Below, piece after piece: positions 15,836 to 24,897 of a stretch of DNA of 64,000 nucleotides. The stretch spans positions 124,001-188,000 of the forward strand of contig NZ_JACEHE010000010.1 in the NCBI RefSeq assembly GCF_013778455.1. Reading direction: 5' to 3'. A program made the translations under genes and the position numbers. A model generated the notes under the pieces. The model ran no database searches. It saw nothing but the letters and a program-made list of their open reading frames with translations, and was not told the DNA's origin. Source of the DNA: Streptomyces himalayensis subsp. himalayensis (GTDB taxonomy: Bacteria > Actinomycetota > Actinomycetes > Streptomycetales > Streptomycetaceae). Positions within the stretch are counted from its first letter, which is position 1. Every line of letters starts with the position of its first letter.

Positions 15836-15878
15836 GCATATCAGATGCAGCGGGAAGGGGCGGGGTGGGGGAAGAACC

Positions 15879-17255
15879 TCAGTCGCCCGCCACCCGCACC
15901 GCCACCGAAGCCTTCCGCGCAGCGATCAGCACCGGATCCCACACGGGCGAGAACGGCGGCGCGTACCCCAGATCCAGCGCGGTCATCTGCTCCACCGTCA
16001 TGCCCGCGGTGAGCGCGACCGCCGCGATGTCCACCCGCTTCGCCGCCCCCTCACGCCCGACGATCTGCACGCCGAGAAGCCGCCCCGTACGGCGCTCCGC
16101 GAGCATCTTCACCGTCATGGGCGCTGCCCCGGGGTAGTAGCCGGCCCGGCTCGTCGACTCGACGGTGACCGTCACGTACTGCAGCCCGACGGCCCGCGCG
16201 TCCTTCTCGCGCAGCCCCGTACGGGCGATCTCCAGATCGCAGACCTTGCTGACCGCCGTACCGACGACACCGGGGAACGTGGCGTACCCGCCGCCCACGT
16301 TCGCCCCGATCACCTGCCCGTGCTTGTTGGCGTGCGTGCCCAGCGCGATATGCCGCTCGCGGCCGGAGACGAGATCGAGGACCTCCACGCAGTCGCCGCC
16401 CGCCCAGATGTCGTCGTGGCCGCGCACCCGCATCGCGAGGTCGGTGAGCAGACCGCCGTACTCGCCGAGCGGCAGCCTCGCCGCGCGGGCGAGGGCGGTC
16501 TCCGGGCGTACGCCCATGCCGAGCACCACCACGTCCGCCGGGTACTCGGCGTCGTCCGTGGCCACCGCACGGGCCCGGCCGTCCGCGTCCGTCAGGACCT
16601 TGGTGACCTCGGCGTCGTCGACCATGGCGATGCCGAGCCCGGTCATCGCCTCGTGGACGAGACGGCCCATGTCCGGGTCGAGCGTGGCCATCGGCTCCTG
16701 GCCGCGGTTGACCACCGTGACCTCGTAGCCCCGCTTCATCAGCGCCTCGGCCATCTCCACGCCGATGTACCCGGCGCCGACGACCACGGCCCGGCGGCCC
16801 TCCGTCCGCTCCAGGGTGTCGAGCAGCGCCTGACCGTCGTCGAGTGTCTGCACTCCGTGGACCCCGGGCGCGTCCATGCCGGGCAGCGGCGGCCGGTCCG
16901 GCCGGGCCCCCGTGGCGATCACGAGCTTGTCGTACGCCGTCCACTCCTCGGCGCCGGACTCCAGATCGCGGGCGCGGACACGGCCGCCCGCGACATCGAT
17001 CTCGGTCACCTCGGTGCGCATCCGCAGGTCGATCGCGCGGGCCCGGTGCTCCTCCGGTGTGCGCGCGATCAGTTCGTCCCGCTCCACGACGTCGCCGCTG
17101 ACCCAGTACGGGATGCCGCACGCCGAGTACGACGTGAAGTGGCCGCGTTCGAACGCGATGATCTCCAGCTCGTCGGGGCTCTTGAGCCTGCGGGCTTGCG
17201 ACGCGGCCGACATGCCCGCCGCATCTCCGCCGATGACCACCATTCGCTCTCGCAT
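15879..17255 (-). CDS. CoA-disulfide reductase-like FAD/NAD(P)H oxidoreductase
   Basis: A 458-aa flavoprotein of the pyridine nucleotide-disulfide oxidoreductase class. FAD motif MVVIGGDAAGMSAASQARR is at the N-terminus. The single active-site cysteine is in SYSACGIPYW, the pattern of CoA-disulfide reductases and NADH oxidases rather than the CxxxxC disulfide of glutathione-reductase types. The NAD(P)H motif is VVVGAGYIGVEMAEAL near 155, and the second FAD motif is IWAGGDCVEV near 275. ATG at 17255 follows GAGGAG by 6 nt. Likely roles are CoA or persulfide reduction or peroxide defence. A rhodanese domain is absent, so it is not the CoADR-Rhd fusion. Confidence 0.88.
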   Translation of the reverse strand: MRERMVVIGGDAAGMSAASQARRLKSPDELEIIAFERGHFTSYSACGIPYWVSGDVVERDELIARTPEEHRARAIDLRMRTEVTEIDVAGGRVRARDLESGAEEWTAYDKLVIATGARPDRPPLPGMDAPGVHGVQTLDDGQALLDTLERTEGRRAVVVGAGYIGVEMAEALMKRGYEVTVVNRGQEPMATLDPDMGRLVHEAMTGLGIAMVDDAEVTKVLTDADGRARAVATDDAEYPADVVVLGMGVRPETALARAARLPLGEYGGLLTDLAMRVRGHDDIWAGGDCVEVLDLVSGRERHIALGTHANKHGQVIGANVGGGYATFPGVVGTAVSKVCDLEIARTGLREKDARAVGLQYVTVTVESTSRAGYYPGAAPMTVKMLAERRTGRLLGVQIVGREGAAKRVDIAAVALTAGMTVEQMTALDLGYAPPFSPVWDPVLIAARKASVAVRVAGD

Positions 17256-17389
17256 CGCCTGCTCCTCGGGAAGCGTCTGAACGCAGCGCGGCACGGTAGG
17301 CACCGCACAGGCGAGCGTACGGCGAGACGCTCGGGCGGCAGGAGACGCAGAGGACGCCTGCCGCCCGAAGGCGAGATCACTCCGCGAGG

Positions 17390-18523
17390 TCACTCCTGCT
17401 TGGCGGAGTCGCCTCCCTGCTCCTCATCCGCGTCGGCGCCGCGAGCCGCGGGCGCAGTGGGTGCCGCAGACCCCGGACCGGCCGCGGGCGCCGCAGACGC
17501 CGTACCTGTCGCCGGCGCCCCCGCAGGACCGCCCGCCGGCAGAGGTGTCCGCGCACCGCGAGGCAGCCGGGAGCGTACGACCCGCAGCCACACCAGAATG
17601 ATCAGCGCCGCCGCAGCCACGAACGGCAGGGCCGCGCCGAAAGCGACCGCTATCCAGCGCAGCAGCGTGACGAACGCGTGCCAGCCGCCCGCCAGCGCAT
17701 CCAGGAACCCGGGGTCGTCGTCCTTCTTCACGACCTGCTTCTTCGGGTTCTCGTAGAACGTCAGGGTGATCGTGGCCAGGCTCGTGCGGTCCTTGAGCGA
17801 CGCCTGCTGGGCCAGCAGCGACTCCAGGTCCGCCTGACGGCTGCTCAACTCGCCTTCCAGCGCCACCACATCGCTCAGCTTCGTGGCCTTGTCCATCAGC
17901 TCACGCACGCGTCCCACGCTCGCGCGCATCGTCTTGATGCGGCTCTCGACGTCGACGACCTGGTCGGTGACGTCCTGCGCCCTGACCTTGCGCTCCATGA
18001 GCTTTCCCGTGCCCTGCAGCTCGGTGATCACCTCCTCGTACTGCTCCGTGGGAACGCGCAGTACGACGCGGGACTCCTCGCGGCTGTCCTCGTCGCGGAT
18101 CGTGGTCTCGTTGCCGACGATGCCGCCCGCGCCCTCGGCGGCCGAGCGCGCCTCGTCGAGGGCCTTCTGCACGTCCTTGACCAGCACGGTGAGCGATGCG
18201 GTACGGATGACGTGGGTGCCGGTGAGCTTCGGCGGGGTGGTCGCCTTGTCGCCCGCCTGCTCGCCGGAACCGCTGTCGGCCTGGCCGCCGGGAGCGGCCG
18301 CGCCCTGCTTGGCTTCCGCAGCGCCGGGAGGGGCCGCCTTGGCGGCGCTGTCGGCGGAGCTGCCAGCGGAGCTGTCGTTGGCCCCGCATCCCGCCAGCGC
18401 GAGCGCCGCCGCCAGCAGGACGGCCGACAGTGCCTGGATGGATCGGTGCCTGGACAGGCCGTTTCGGCGCGTGGACGTGCCGTCTCGGTGCCTGGACGTG
18501 CCATGAGCGAGAGGCTCGAACAT
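17390..18523 (-). CDS. DUF4349 lipoprotein with coiled coil and C-terminal membrane helix
   Basis: A 377-aa membrane-anchored protein. The signal ends in a lipobox, LAAALALAGCG, at about residues 45-55. The DUF4349 region (about 115-310) starts with HVIRTASLTVLVKDVQKALDEA and contains a long coiled coil (VDVESRIKTM to LLAQQASLKDRTSLATITLTFYE). A transmembrane helix (about 320-345) follows, then a Pro/Ala-rich tail. The protein may be held at both ends, by lipid and by the helix. ATG at 18523 follows a G-rich sequence; longer frames overlap the divergent hemY start and are unlikely. Function is unknown; the family resembles sensor or scaffold proteins of the cell envelope. Confidence 0.85.
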   Translation of the reverse strand: MFEPLAHGTSRHRDGTSTRRNGLSRHRSIQALSAVLLAAALALAGCGANDSSAGSSADSAAKAAPPGAAEAKQGAAAPGGQADSGSGEQAGDKATTPPKLTGTHVIRTASLTVLVKDVQKALDEARSAAEGAGGIVGNETTIRDEDSREESRVVLRVPTEQYEEVITELQGTGKLMERKVRAQDVTDQVVDVESRIKTMRASVGRVRELMDKATKLSDVVALEGELSSRQADLESLLAQQASLKDRTSLATITLTFYENPKKQVVKKDDDPGFLDALAGGWHAFVTLLRWIAVAFGAALPFVAAAALIILVWLRVVRSRLPRGARTPLPAGGPAGAPATGTASAAPAAGPGSAAPTAPAARGADADEEQGGDSAKQE

Positions 18524-18682
18524 GTCGGCGTACCCCCGGGGTTGGTGATGACTGGTGCTCCTTCGACGCCCGGGGCTCCGGTTTCGTTGTCGCTGTCCGG
18601 TCCCGATGGGGTCACGGTCGGGACTCGTCGGGGCCACCGGTGCCGGGTCTGGCCGCCATGCACGGTTTGAGAGAGTGGAGGC

Positions 18683-20185
18683 ATGCGCGAAGGGGACACA
18701 CGTACGGGTTCGGGTCATGTCGTCGTCATCGGGGGAGGAATCGCCGGCCTGGCCGCCGCCCACCGGTTGCTCGGCTCACCTGGCGGCTCTCCCGGCGGCC
18801 CGCCCGACGGCTCTCCCGCGGGCGCCACGCGCGTGACCGTGCTCGAGGCCTCGGACCGCATCGGCGGCAAGCTGCACGCCGGGGAGATCGCGGGCGCGCG
18901 TGTCGACCTCGGCGCCGAGTCGATGCTCGCCCGCCGCCCGGAGGCCGTCGCCCTCGCCCGCGAGGTGGGCCTCGGCGACCGGCTGCAGCCGCCCGCCACG
19001 GCGACCGCGTCGATCTGGACCCGCGGCGCGCTGCGGCCCATGCCGAAGGGGCACGTGATGGGCGTGCCCGGCACGGCCGACGCACTGTCCGGCATCCTGT
19101 CCGACGAAGGGCTGCGCCGTATCGAGCAGGACCGCGATCTTCCGCCGACCGAGATCGGCGACGACGTCGCGGTCGGCGGCTACGTCGCCGAACGCGTCGG
19201 CCGCGAAGTCGTCGACCGGCTCGTCGAGCCCCTGCTCGGCGGGGTCTACGCCGGTGACGCGTACCGCATCTCGATGCGCTCCGCCGTCCCGCAGCTCTTC
19301 GAGGCGGCCCGGGGCCACACCTCGCTGACCGAGGCCGTTCGCGAGATCCAGGCCCGTGCCGCGCAGAACCAGCAGACCGGGCCCGTCTTCATGGGCATCA
19401 GGGACGGCATCGGCGCGCTCCCGGTCGCGGTCGCGGAGTCGGTACGCGCGCGTGGCGGTGAGATCCGCCTGAACAGCCCTGTCGGCGGCCTTCGCCGGAC
19501 GCCCGACGGCTGGGAGGTGCGGGTCGGCGACCACGTCGAGACGGCCGACGCCGTCGTCCTCGCCCTCCCCGCGCCGGCCGCCGCCGCGCTGCTGGCCTCG
19601 GAGTCGCCCGCCGCGGCCGCCGAGCTGCGCACCGTCGAGTACGCCTCCATGGCGCTGATCACCCTCGCGTACCGGCGGGACGACGCCCGGCTCCCCGAGG
19701 GCAGCGGCTTCCTCGTACCGCCCGTCGACGGCCGCACCATCAAGGCGTCCACCTTCTCCTCCCAGAAGTGGGGGTGGATCGCCGAAGAGAACCCGGAACT
19801 GCTGGTGGTGCGCACGTCCGTCGGCCGGTACGGCGAGGAGCAGGACCTGGGCCGCGAGGACGCCGAGCTCGTCGAGGTCTCCCGGCACGATCTGCGCGAG
19901 GCCACCGGCCTGAGCGCCGCCCCTGTCGCCGCCCGCGTCACCCGCTGGCGGGACGGCCTGCCGCAGTACCCGGTCGGCCACCACGCGCGCGTGGCCCGCA
20001 TCCGCGAGCACGTGAGCAAGCTGCCGGGCCTCGCGGTGTGCGGGGCGGCGTACGACGGCGTGGGCATCCCGGCCTGCATCGCCAGTGCGTACGCGGCCGT
20101 GGACCAGCTGGGCGGTGACCGGCGCGGTGTGGAGCAGCTCACCGCGAACCCGGTGCAGAGCCTGCACGGCGGAGCGGGAGAATAG
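18683..20185 (+). CDS. hemY: Protoporphyrinogen/coproporphyrinogen oxidase
   Basis: A 500-aa FAD-dependent oxidase. The dinucleotide motif VVVIGGGIAGLAAAHRLLG is at residues 13-31, and a C-terminal FAD motif LAVCGAAYDGVGIPACIASA is near 445-465. In Gram-positive bacteria that also have HemQ, this enzyme family oxidises coproporphyrinogen III to coproporphyrin III (CgoX) rather than acting on protoporphyrinogen; HemQ lies 4 nt downstream, so I infer that activity. ATG at 18683 has GGAGG 1-2 nt upstream in GTGGAGGC. A Gly/Pro/Ser insert (about 33-48) between the first strand and helix is unusual but tolerable. It may be peripheral to the membrane. Confidence 0.93.
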   Translation: MREGDTRTGSGHVVVIGGGIAGLAAAHRLLGSPGGSPGGPPDGSPAGATRVTVLEASDRIGGKLHAGEIAGARVDLGAESMLARRPEAVALAREVGLGDRLQPPATATASIWTRGALRPMPKGHVMGVPGTADALSGILSDEGLRRIEQDRDLPPTEIGDDVAVGGYVAERVGREVVDRLVEPLLGGVYAGDAYRISMRSAVPQLFEAARGHTSLTEAVREIQARAAQNQQTGPVFMGIRDGIGALPVAVAESVRARGGEIRLNSPVGGLRRTPDGWEVRVGDHVETADAVVLALPAPAAAALLASESPAAAAELRTVEYASMALITLAYRRDDARLPEGSGFLVPPVDGRTIKASTFSSQKWGWIAEENPELLVVRTSVGRYGEEQDLGREDAELVEVSRHDLREATGLSAAPVAARVTRWRDGLPQYPVGHHARVARIREHVSKLPGLAVCGAAYDGVGIPACIASAYAAVDQLGGDRRGVEQLTANPVQSLHGGAGE

Positions 20186-20189
20186 GCGC

Positions 20190-20936
20190 ATGAGTGACGA
20201 CGCCCCCACCACCGAGTCCGGCACCACCGAGTCCGGCAGGATCCCGAACAAGGGCAAGCTGGCCAAGGACCTCAACGAGGTCATCCGCTACACGCTGTGG
20301 TCCGTCTTCAAGCTGAAGGACGTGCTGCCCGAGGACCGCGCCGGTTACGCCGACGAGGTCCAGGAGCTCTTCGACCAGCTCGCCGCCAAGGACGTGACCA
20401 TCCGCGGCACGTACGACGTGTCCGGTCTGCGCGCGGACGCCGACCTGATGATCTGGTGGCACGCGGAGACCAGCGACCAGCTCCAGGAGGCGTACAACCT
20501 CTTCCGCCGCACCAAGCTCGGCCGCGCGCTCGAGCCGGTCTGGTCGAACATGGCGCTGCACCGCCCCGCCGAGTTCAACCGCTCCCACATCCCGGCGTTC
20601 CTCGCCGACGAGACGCCCCGCAACTACGTGAGCGTCTACCCCTTCGTCCGCTCCTACGACTGGTACCTGCTGCCCGACGCGGAGCGCCGCACCATGCTCG
20701 CGGACCACGGCAAGATGGCCCGCGGCTTCCCGGACGTGCGCGCCAACACGGTCGCCTCGTTCTCGCTCGGCGACTACGAGTGGATCCTCGCCTTCGAGGC
20801 CGACGAGCTGTACCGCATCGTCGACCTGATGCGCCACCTGCGCGGCTCCGAGGCCCGCAGGCACGTACGCGAGGAGGTCCCGTTCTTCACGGGCCGCCGC
20901 AAGTCGGTGGCGGAACTGGTGGCAGGCCTGGCCTGA
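20190..20936 (+). CDS. hemQ: Coproheme decarboxylase (chlorite dismutase family)
   Basis: HemQ/ChdC converts coproheme III to heme b by two peroxide-dependent decarboxylations, the last step of the coproporphyrin-dependent route. The 248-aa length is typical of the pentameric family. The catalytic tyrosine is in VSVYPFVRSYDWYLLP, and the heme-ligand histidine region is MLADHGKMARGFPDV. The conserved C-terminal lobe ends with PFFTGRR. ATG at 20190 follows GGGAGA by 8 nt and lies 4 nt beyond the hemY stop, so the two are co-translated. Longer frames starting at 20085 run through hemY and are rejected. The ferrochelatase gene is not in this window. Confidence 0.95.
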   Translation: MSDDAPTTESGTTESGRIPNKGKLAKDLNEVIRYTLWSVFKLKDVLPEDRAGYADEVQELFDQLAAKDVTIRGTYDVSGLRADADLMIWWHAETSDQLQEAYNLFRRTKLGRALEPVWSNMALHRPAEFNRSHIPAFLADETPRNYVSVYPFVRSYDWYLLPDAERRTMLADHGKMARGFPDVRANTVASFSLGDYEWILAFEADELYRIVDLMRHLRGSEARRHVREEVPFFTGRRKSVAELVAGLA

Positions 20937-20941
20937 CGACC

Positions 20942-21016
20942 GTTGTGGGCAGTCGTTCCGCAGGGGCATGGGGGTGCCCCCATGCCCTTAAGGCAATGGG
21001 GGAGGGTGGGCACAAC
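20942..21016. repeat. Dispersed intergenic palindromic repeat, copy 2
   Basis: Best-preserved copy, bounded by short inverted ends GTTGTG and CACAAC. Inside is a perfect 11-bp-arm hairpin (GGGCATGGGGG at 20964-20974, loop TG, CCCCCATGCCC at 20977-20987), then TTAAGGCAATGGGGGAGGG. It lies between the convergent hemQ and hydrolase genes, 5 nt past the hemQ stop, and is very likely a bidirectional terminator. Confidence 0.8.
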
Positions 21017-21035
21017 CCCCGACGTACAGCAGGAT

Positions 21036-22745
21036 CTACGTCGGGCCCGCTCCCGTTGAGCCGGAGCGCAGCGACAACGGCTTCGGCTCGGCATGCGGGG
21101 CGCAGCCGGCGCGGAGCGTCGGCAGGCGCCCCGCCAGCAGATACGCGTCCAGGTACCCGTTGACGCACTGGTTGGCGCCGCCGCCGATGCCGTGCGTGCC
21201 CGCGCCCCGCTCCGTCACAAGGACGGAGCCGGGCAGCCGGAGCTGCAGTTCCTGCGCCCCCTGGTAAGGCGTGGCCGCGTCCCGCTCGGCCGCCAGGATC
21301 AGGGTCGGCGGCAGCGCGCCCTCGGCGGTGCCCACGTCGACGGGCTGCTGCCGCGGCGCCGGCCAGAAGGCACACGGCAAGTTCATCCAGGCGTTGTCCC
21401 ACGTCGTGAAGGGCGCCACGCGCGCGAGACGGGTGTTGTCGCGGTCCCAGGTCGCCCAGTCCGTGGGCCAGGGCGCGTCGTTGCACTGGACCGCCGTGTA
21501 GACGGCGGCGCTGTTCTCCTCCTCGCCGGCCACCTGCGGATGCGGGGCCGCCTGGCTGATCAACGGCTGAGGGTTGCCCTTCAGATACTCGGTGAGCGCG
21601 GCGGCACGCATCGGCCAGTAGTCGTCGTAGTAGCCCGCCTTCAGATACGCGGCCTGCAGCTGGCCGGGTCCGACCGTGCCGCCCGCCGGCCGCCGCGCGA
21701 GCTCGGCCCGTACCTTCTCGTAGCTCAGCTGCACCGCCTCGGGCGTGGCGCCCAGGTGGTACGTGCTGTCGTGCCTGGCCACCCAGGTGCGGAAGTCCTC
21801 CCAGCGCTGCTCGAAGGCGAACGACTGGTCGAGGTTGTTGCGGTACCAGATCTGCCGCGGGTCGGGATCGACCGCCGAATCGAAGACCATGCGGCGCACG
21901 TGCGAGGGGAAGAGCGTGGTGTGGACGGCCCCGATGTACGTGCCGTAGGAGGCGCCGACGAACGTCAGCTTCCGCTCGCCGAGCGCGGCGCGCAGCACGT
22001 CCAGATCCCGGGCGTTGTTGAGCGTCGTGTAGTGCCGCAGCGCGGTCCCCGCCCTGCGCGCACAGCCCTGGGCGTACGCCTTGGCCTCCGCGATGCGCTG
22101 CTTCTTGTACGACTCGGAAGGGCGCGTGGGCGCTTGCGTCGGCGCCTGCACGAACTGCTCGGGGTCCTGGCAGGACAGCGGCGCCGACCGGCCGACGCCG
22201 CGCGGGGCGTAGCCGACGAGGTCGTACGCGGCAGCGATGCGCTGCCACTCGGGCATGCCGCCGGCCATCGGGAAGTACATGCCGGAGGCGCCCGGGCCGC
22301 CCGGGTTGAAGACGAGTGCCCCCTGGCGGGCGACCGGAGCGCTCTTGCCGCCGCCCCTGCCGTTCCTGCCGTCGCCGCCGGTGACGGGCGCATCGCCGGC
22401 GGCCTCGACCCGGCCGGTGGCCTCGACGCGGCTGACGGTCAGTTTGATCTGCCTGCCGTCGGGGTCGGCGTAGTCGAGCGGCACGGTCACCGTGCCGCAC
22501 CGGATGTGGTCCGGGAGGTTCTCCGCCTCGGGACAGGCGCCGAAGCGGATACCGGCGGCCGCGGCGCGCGCGGCGGCGACAGCGGTGCCGCGCATCTCCG
22601 CTGCGGCGCTGTCGGCCGAGGTGCTGCGGGCCGAGGTGCTTGCGGCCGAGGTGTTTCCGGTCGGGGTGTTGCTGCCCGCGGGTGCTGCGACGAGGGCCGT
22701 GAGGACCATGGACCCGGCGGCTCCGCTGATGACGGCTGCTCTCAT
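21036..22745 (-). CDS. Secreted alpha/beta hydrolase, tripeptidyl aminopeptidase (TAP/Slp) family
   Basis: A 569-aa exported protease. It has a signal peptide (MRAAVISGAAGSMVLTALVAA), an alpha/beta-hydrolase core starting at GTVTVPLDYADPDG, the nucleophile serine in FVGASYGTYIGA, the acid in ILAAERDAATPYQGA and the catalytic histidine in GAGTHGIGGG, which lies in a TAP-like C-terminal domain. In Streptomyces such enzymes remove N-terminal tripeptides from secreted proteins or degrade extracellular peptides. A Ser/Thr/Ala-rich linker with a repeat (TSAARSTSADS) follows the signal. ATG at 22745 has GAAG about 5 nt upstream. It lies downstream of the TIGR04222/DUF4142 cluster on the same strand, with 160 bp between. 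Confidence 0.9.
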   Translation of the reverse strand: MRAAVISGAAGSMVLTALVAAPAGSNTPTGNTSAASTSARSTSADSAAAEMRGTAVAAARAAAAGIRFGACPEAENLPDHIRCGTVTVPLDYADPDGRQIKLTVSRVEATGRVEAAGDAPVTGGDGRNGRGGGKSAPVARQGALVFNPGGPGASGMYFPMAGGMPEWQRIAAAYDLVGYAPRGVGRSAPLSCQDPEQFVQAPTQAPTRPSESYKKQRIAEAKAYAQGCARRAGTALRHYTTLNNARDLDVLRAALGERKLTFVGASYGTYIGAVHTTLFPSHVRRMVFDSAVDPDPRQIWYRNNLDQSFAFEQRWEDFRTWVARHDSTYHLGATPEAVQLSYEKVRAELARRPAGGTVGPGQLQAAYLKAGYYDDYWPMRAAALTEYLKGNPQPLISQAAPHPQVAGEEENSAAVYTAVQCNDAPWPTDWATWDRDNTRLARVAPFTTWDNAWMNLPCAFWPAPRQQPVDVGTAEGALPPTLILAAERDAATPYQGAQELQLRLPGSVLVTERGAGTHGIGGGANQCVNGYLDAYLLAGRLPTLRAGCAPHAEPKPLSLRSGSTGAGPT

Positions 22746-22905
22746 CGCTCTTCGGCATCCCTTCGTTCGGCTCGTCCGGCGCAGGGGCGCTCATGCCGCC
22801 GACGGCTGATGGAACGTCAGAAGGCCGGTCTCACAGACCCACTGAATAAAAGGGATAATTGGATCGGTGAACGGTGAAGTAAAGCACCGGACCGCCGGTG
22901 TCGGG

Positions 22906-23748
22906 TCAATGACCCCGTTGCGTCCCCTCCCGGTGGGACGTGCCATGCGCGAACGCCGCCCTGAGGTCGGGATCGGGGACTGCGTGGATGCCCCGGACGG
23001 CCACAGTCGTGAGATACGCCCGGTCGTCGGCGGCACCGTCTTGCGGCGCCAGATTCCCCAGCAAGCGCTGACCGGCCGGTGACGCCCAGCGCGTGTACGG
23101 ATGCACTTCAAAACGGGCGATGGCCAGACAGCCCAGCGTGAGCACCAGAGGCAGCGCGAACCAGGCCACGACCGGAACCCGGTAACCATGCGCCACCTGC
23201 TCCGGAGCCGGCATCAGCAGCGCGACTCCCCCCAGCACCGCCACGGCCACCGCGGCCGCCTTCACCTGGCGCACCGCGCCCGCCACCGTCGTACGCGCCC
23301 CGTCCGGCACGGCGAGGCCCGCCGCCACCAGCCGGTCGGCGAGTGCGCGTACCGCCTCCGCGGCCGCGGCCGCGGAGCGTATCGGCGCTATCCGGGACTG
23401 GCCACCAGGGCCGATCGCTCCCAGCACCGACCGCTCCATGTCGTCCCGCCCCTGCGCGTCGACCACGGTCGCCCAGCCGGTGTGCGCGAGCAGCAGCCGG
23501 CGCTGACGGGCCATCGCCACCAGGGTCAGGTCGGCGACCCGGTAGGGGCCGCCGGACAGGAAGGCGGCCTCGTACAGCGTCAACTCACGGTCGTGGCCAC
23601 TGAGGTGGTTACGGTCGCGGCCGGTGACGGGTTCCGCCGCCGCGGTGTCCGCCTCGACGGCGGCGGCACGGAGGGCCGCCAGGCACAGCCGGGCGCAGGA
23701 GAGGCCGGCTGCGGCCCAGGCCAGAAGCAGGAGAGCGACCCAGAACAT
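22906..23748 (-). CDS. TIGR04222-type membrane protein, without Cys-rich tail
   Basis: A 280-aa membrane protein, paralogous to the product of 24898-25914. It has an N-terminal helix (MFWVALLLLAWAAAGLSCA), the shared block YEAAFLSGGPYRVADLTLVAMARQRRLLL, the block RSAAAAAEAVRALADRLVAAGLAV, and two closely spaced helices (about 170-220). The short cytoplasmic end (AVPDPDLRAAF) stops where the paralogue continues into a Gly/Ser/Cys repeat tail. Here only about 15 residues follow, with no Cys. Function is unknown. It is last in a run of five same-strand genes that include the DUF692 enzyme. The start has only AGAAAG as a possible ribosome-binding site. Confidence 0.8.
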   Translation of the reverse strand: MFWVALLLLAWAAAGLSCARLCLAALRAAAVEADTAAAEPVTGRDRNHLSGHDRELTLYEAAFLSGGPYRVADLTLVAMARQRRLLLAHTGWATVVDAQGRDDMERSVLGAIGPGGQSRIAPIRSAAAAAEAVRALADRLVAAGLAVPDGARTTVAGAVRQVKAAAVAVAVLGGVALLMPAPEQVAHGYRVPVVAWFALPLVLTLGCLAIARFEVHPYTRWASPAGQRLLGNLAPQDGAADDRAYLTTVAVRGIHAVPDPDLRAAFAHGTSHREGTQRGH

Positions 23749-23935
23749 GGCGGCTTTCTATGCGACGAATCGCCTGTTGGCCATGGTGTGTTCAGAATGT
23801 GGACGGAGCGTGTTCCATAGGTGACGTTCGTCCGTTCCGGCCGCCGGGAGCTCGTCCGTTCCGGCCGTCGGGCCGCCTGCTCGTCGCAGGATTTCCGGGG
23901 CCTCAGCCTGGCGCCTCTCGGCGGCCTCGACCTGA

Positions 23936-24778
23936 CTACTCGTCCTTCTCCTTCTCCTTCTCCTCCGTGTCCTTCTCCTCGCTCTTGTCGTCCTTGTCAT
24001 CCTTGCTCTTGCCCGGGTCGGCGCTCTCGTCGCCCGTGTCCGCCGGCTTCGGCCGGGACGCGGCCGGAGGCAGCGAGAAGGAGTCGGAGGGAGTGACCGG
24101 TACGGGCGGGCTGGGGGAACGGGCCGGACCGGGCGGCGCGGGGGAGCTGGTCACCGGCTGCGGGCCCGTCGTGGCGGCGTCCCTCGCTATCGCGTCGAAG
24201 TCCACGAGCCCCGTGTCCTCGAGCACCGTGATGTGGTCCAGGACCGTGGTGTTGGCGTCGTCGGCGAGGTCGCGGACCAGCGAATTGCGGGTGGTCGCGC
24301 GCACCTGTGCCACGACCGAGAAGACCTTGCCGTGGGCGCGGCGCAGGATGTTCGCGAACAGCGTGTCGTACTCGTCGCCGCGTGCCGCACTCAGCTCCGT
24401 GAGCCATGCGCGCTGCTGGGCGTTCGGCTGGTTGGGCAGTTCGAGGCTGAGCTGTGCGGCGACCTCGCGTACCCGTGCGTCCAGAAAGGTGTGCCCCTCG
24501 ATCAGGTGCTCACCGGCGGTCTGCACGGCCTTCGTGGTGCCGCGCTCCTCGGCCTGCTGGCCCGCGGGCAGCTCCCACAGGCCCGCGAGCCGCACCTTGG
24601 TGATGAAGTCCCGGTCCAGAGCGGACAGCGGGCCGTATCTGGTCGAGACGGTCTGGGCGTTGAGCGTGTCCAGGCCGGTGCCCGAGCGGTCCGCGTAGGA
24701 CCAGATGGGGAAGATCAGCGCGACCAGTGTCGCGGTGAGCCCCGCGACGATCAGTCCGGTGCCGTTGATGGATCGCAT
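23936..24778 (-). CDS. DUF4142 membrane-anchored/exported protein A
   Basis: A 280-aa protein with one N-terminal membrane or signal helix (SINGTGLIVAGLTATLVALIFPIW) and a DUF4142 four-helix-bundle domain (about 45-200; LSALDRDFITKVRLAGLWE, then the C-terminal LDHITVLEDTGLVDF). The tail is Pro/Ser-rich and ends in a Lys/Glu/Asp-only segment. DUF4142 proteins are extracytoplasmic and resemble ferritin-like bundles; the role is unknown. ATG at 24778 has AGGAGG 5 nt upstream. It is about 60% similar by eye to DUF4142 protein B at 27556-28320 and lies 120 nt after the Cys-rich membrane protein gene in the same cluster. Confidence 0.85.
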   Translation of the reverse strand: MRSINGTGLIVAGLTATLVALIFPIWSYADRSGTGLDTLNAQTVSTRYGPLSALDRDFITKVRLAGLWELPAGQQAEERGTTKAVQTAGEHLIEGHTFLDARVREVAAQLSLELPNQPNAQQRAWLTELSAARGDEYDTLFANILRRAHGKVFSVVAQVRATTRNSLVRDLADDANTTVLDHITVLEDTGLVDFDAIARDAATTGPQPVTSSPAPPGPARSPSPPVPVTPSDSFSLPPAASRPKPADTGDESADPGKSKDDKDDKSEEKDTEEKEKEKDE

Positions 24779-24897
24779 GGTGCCTCCTGTTGCGGCACCG
24801 CACGCTAATGCGCCTCGGGTACGCGCTGTCGCCATACGCGCATGAGTACGTCAACTTCGGTACGCGGTGCGCCGCAGGAGGGCTACGAGGAGCTGCC

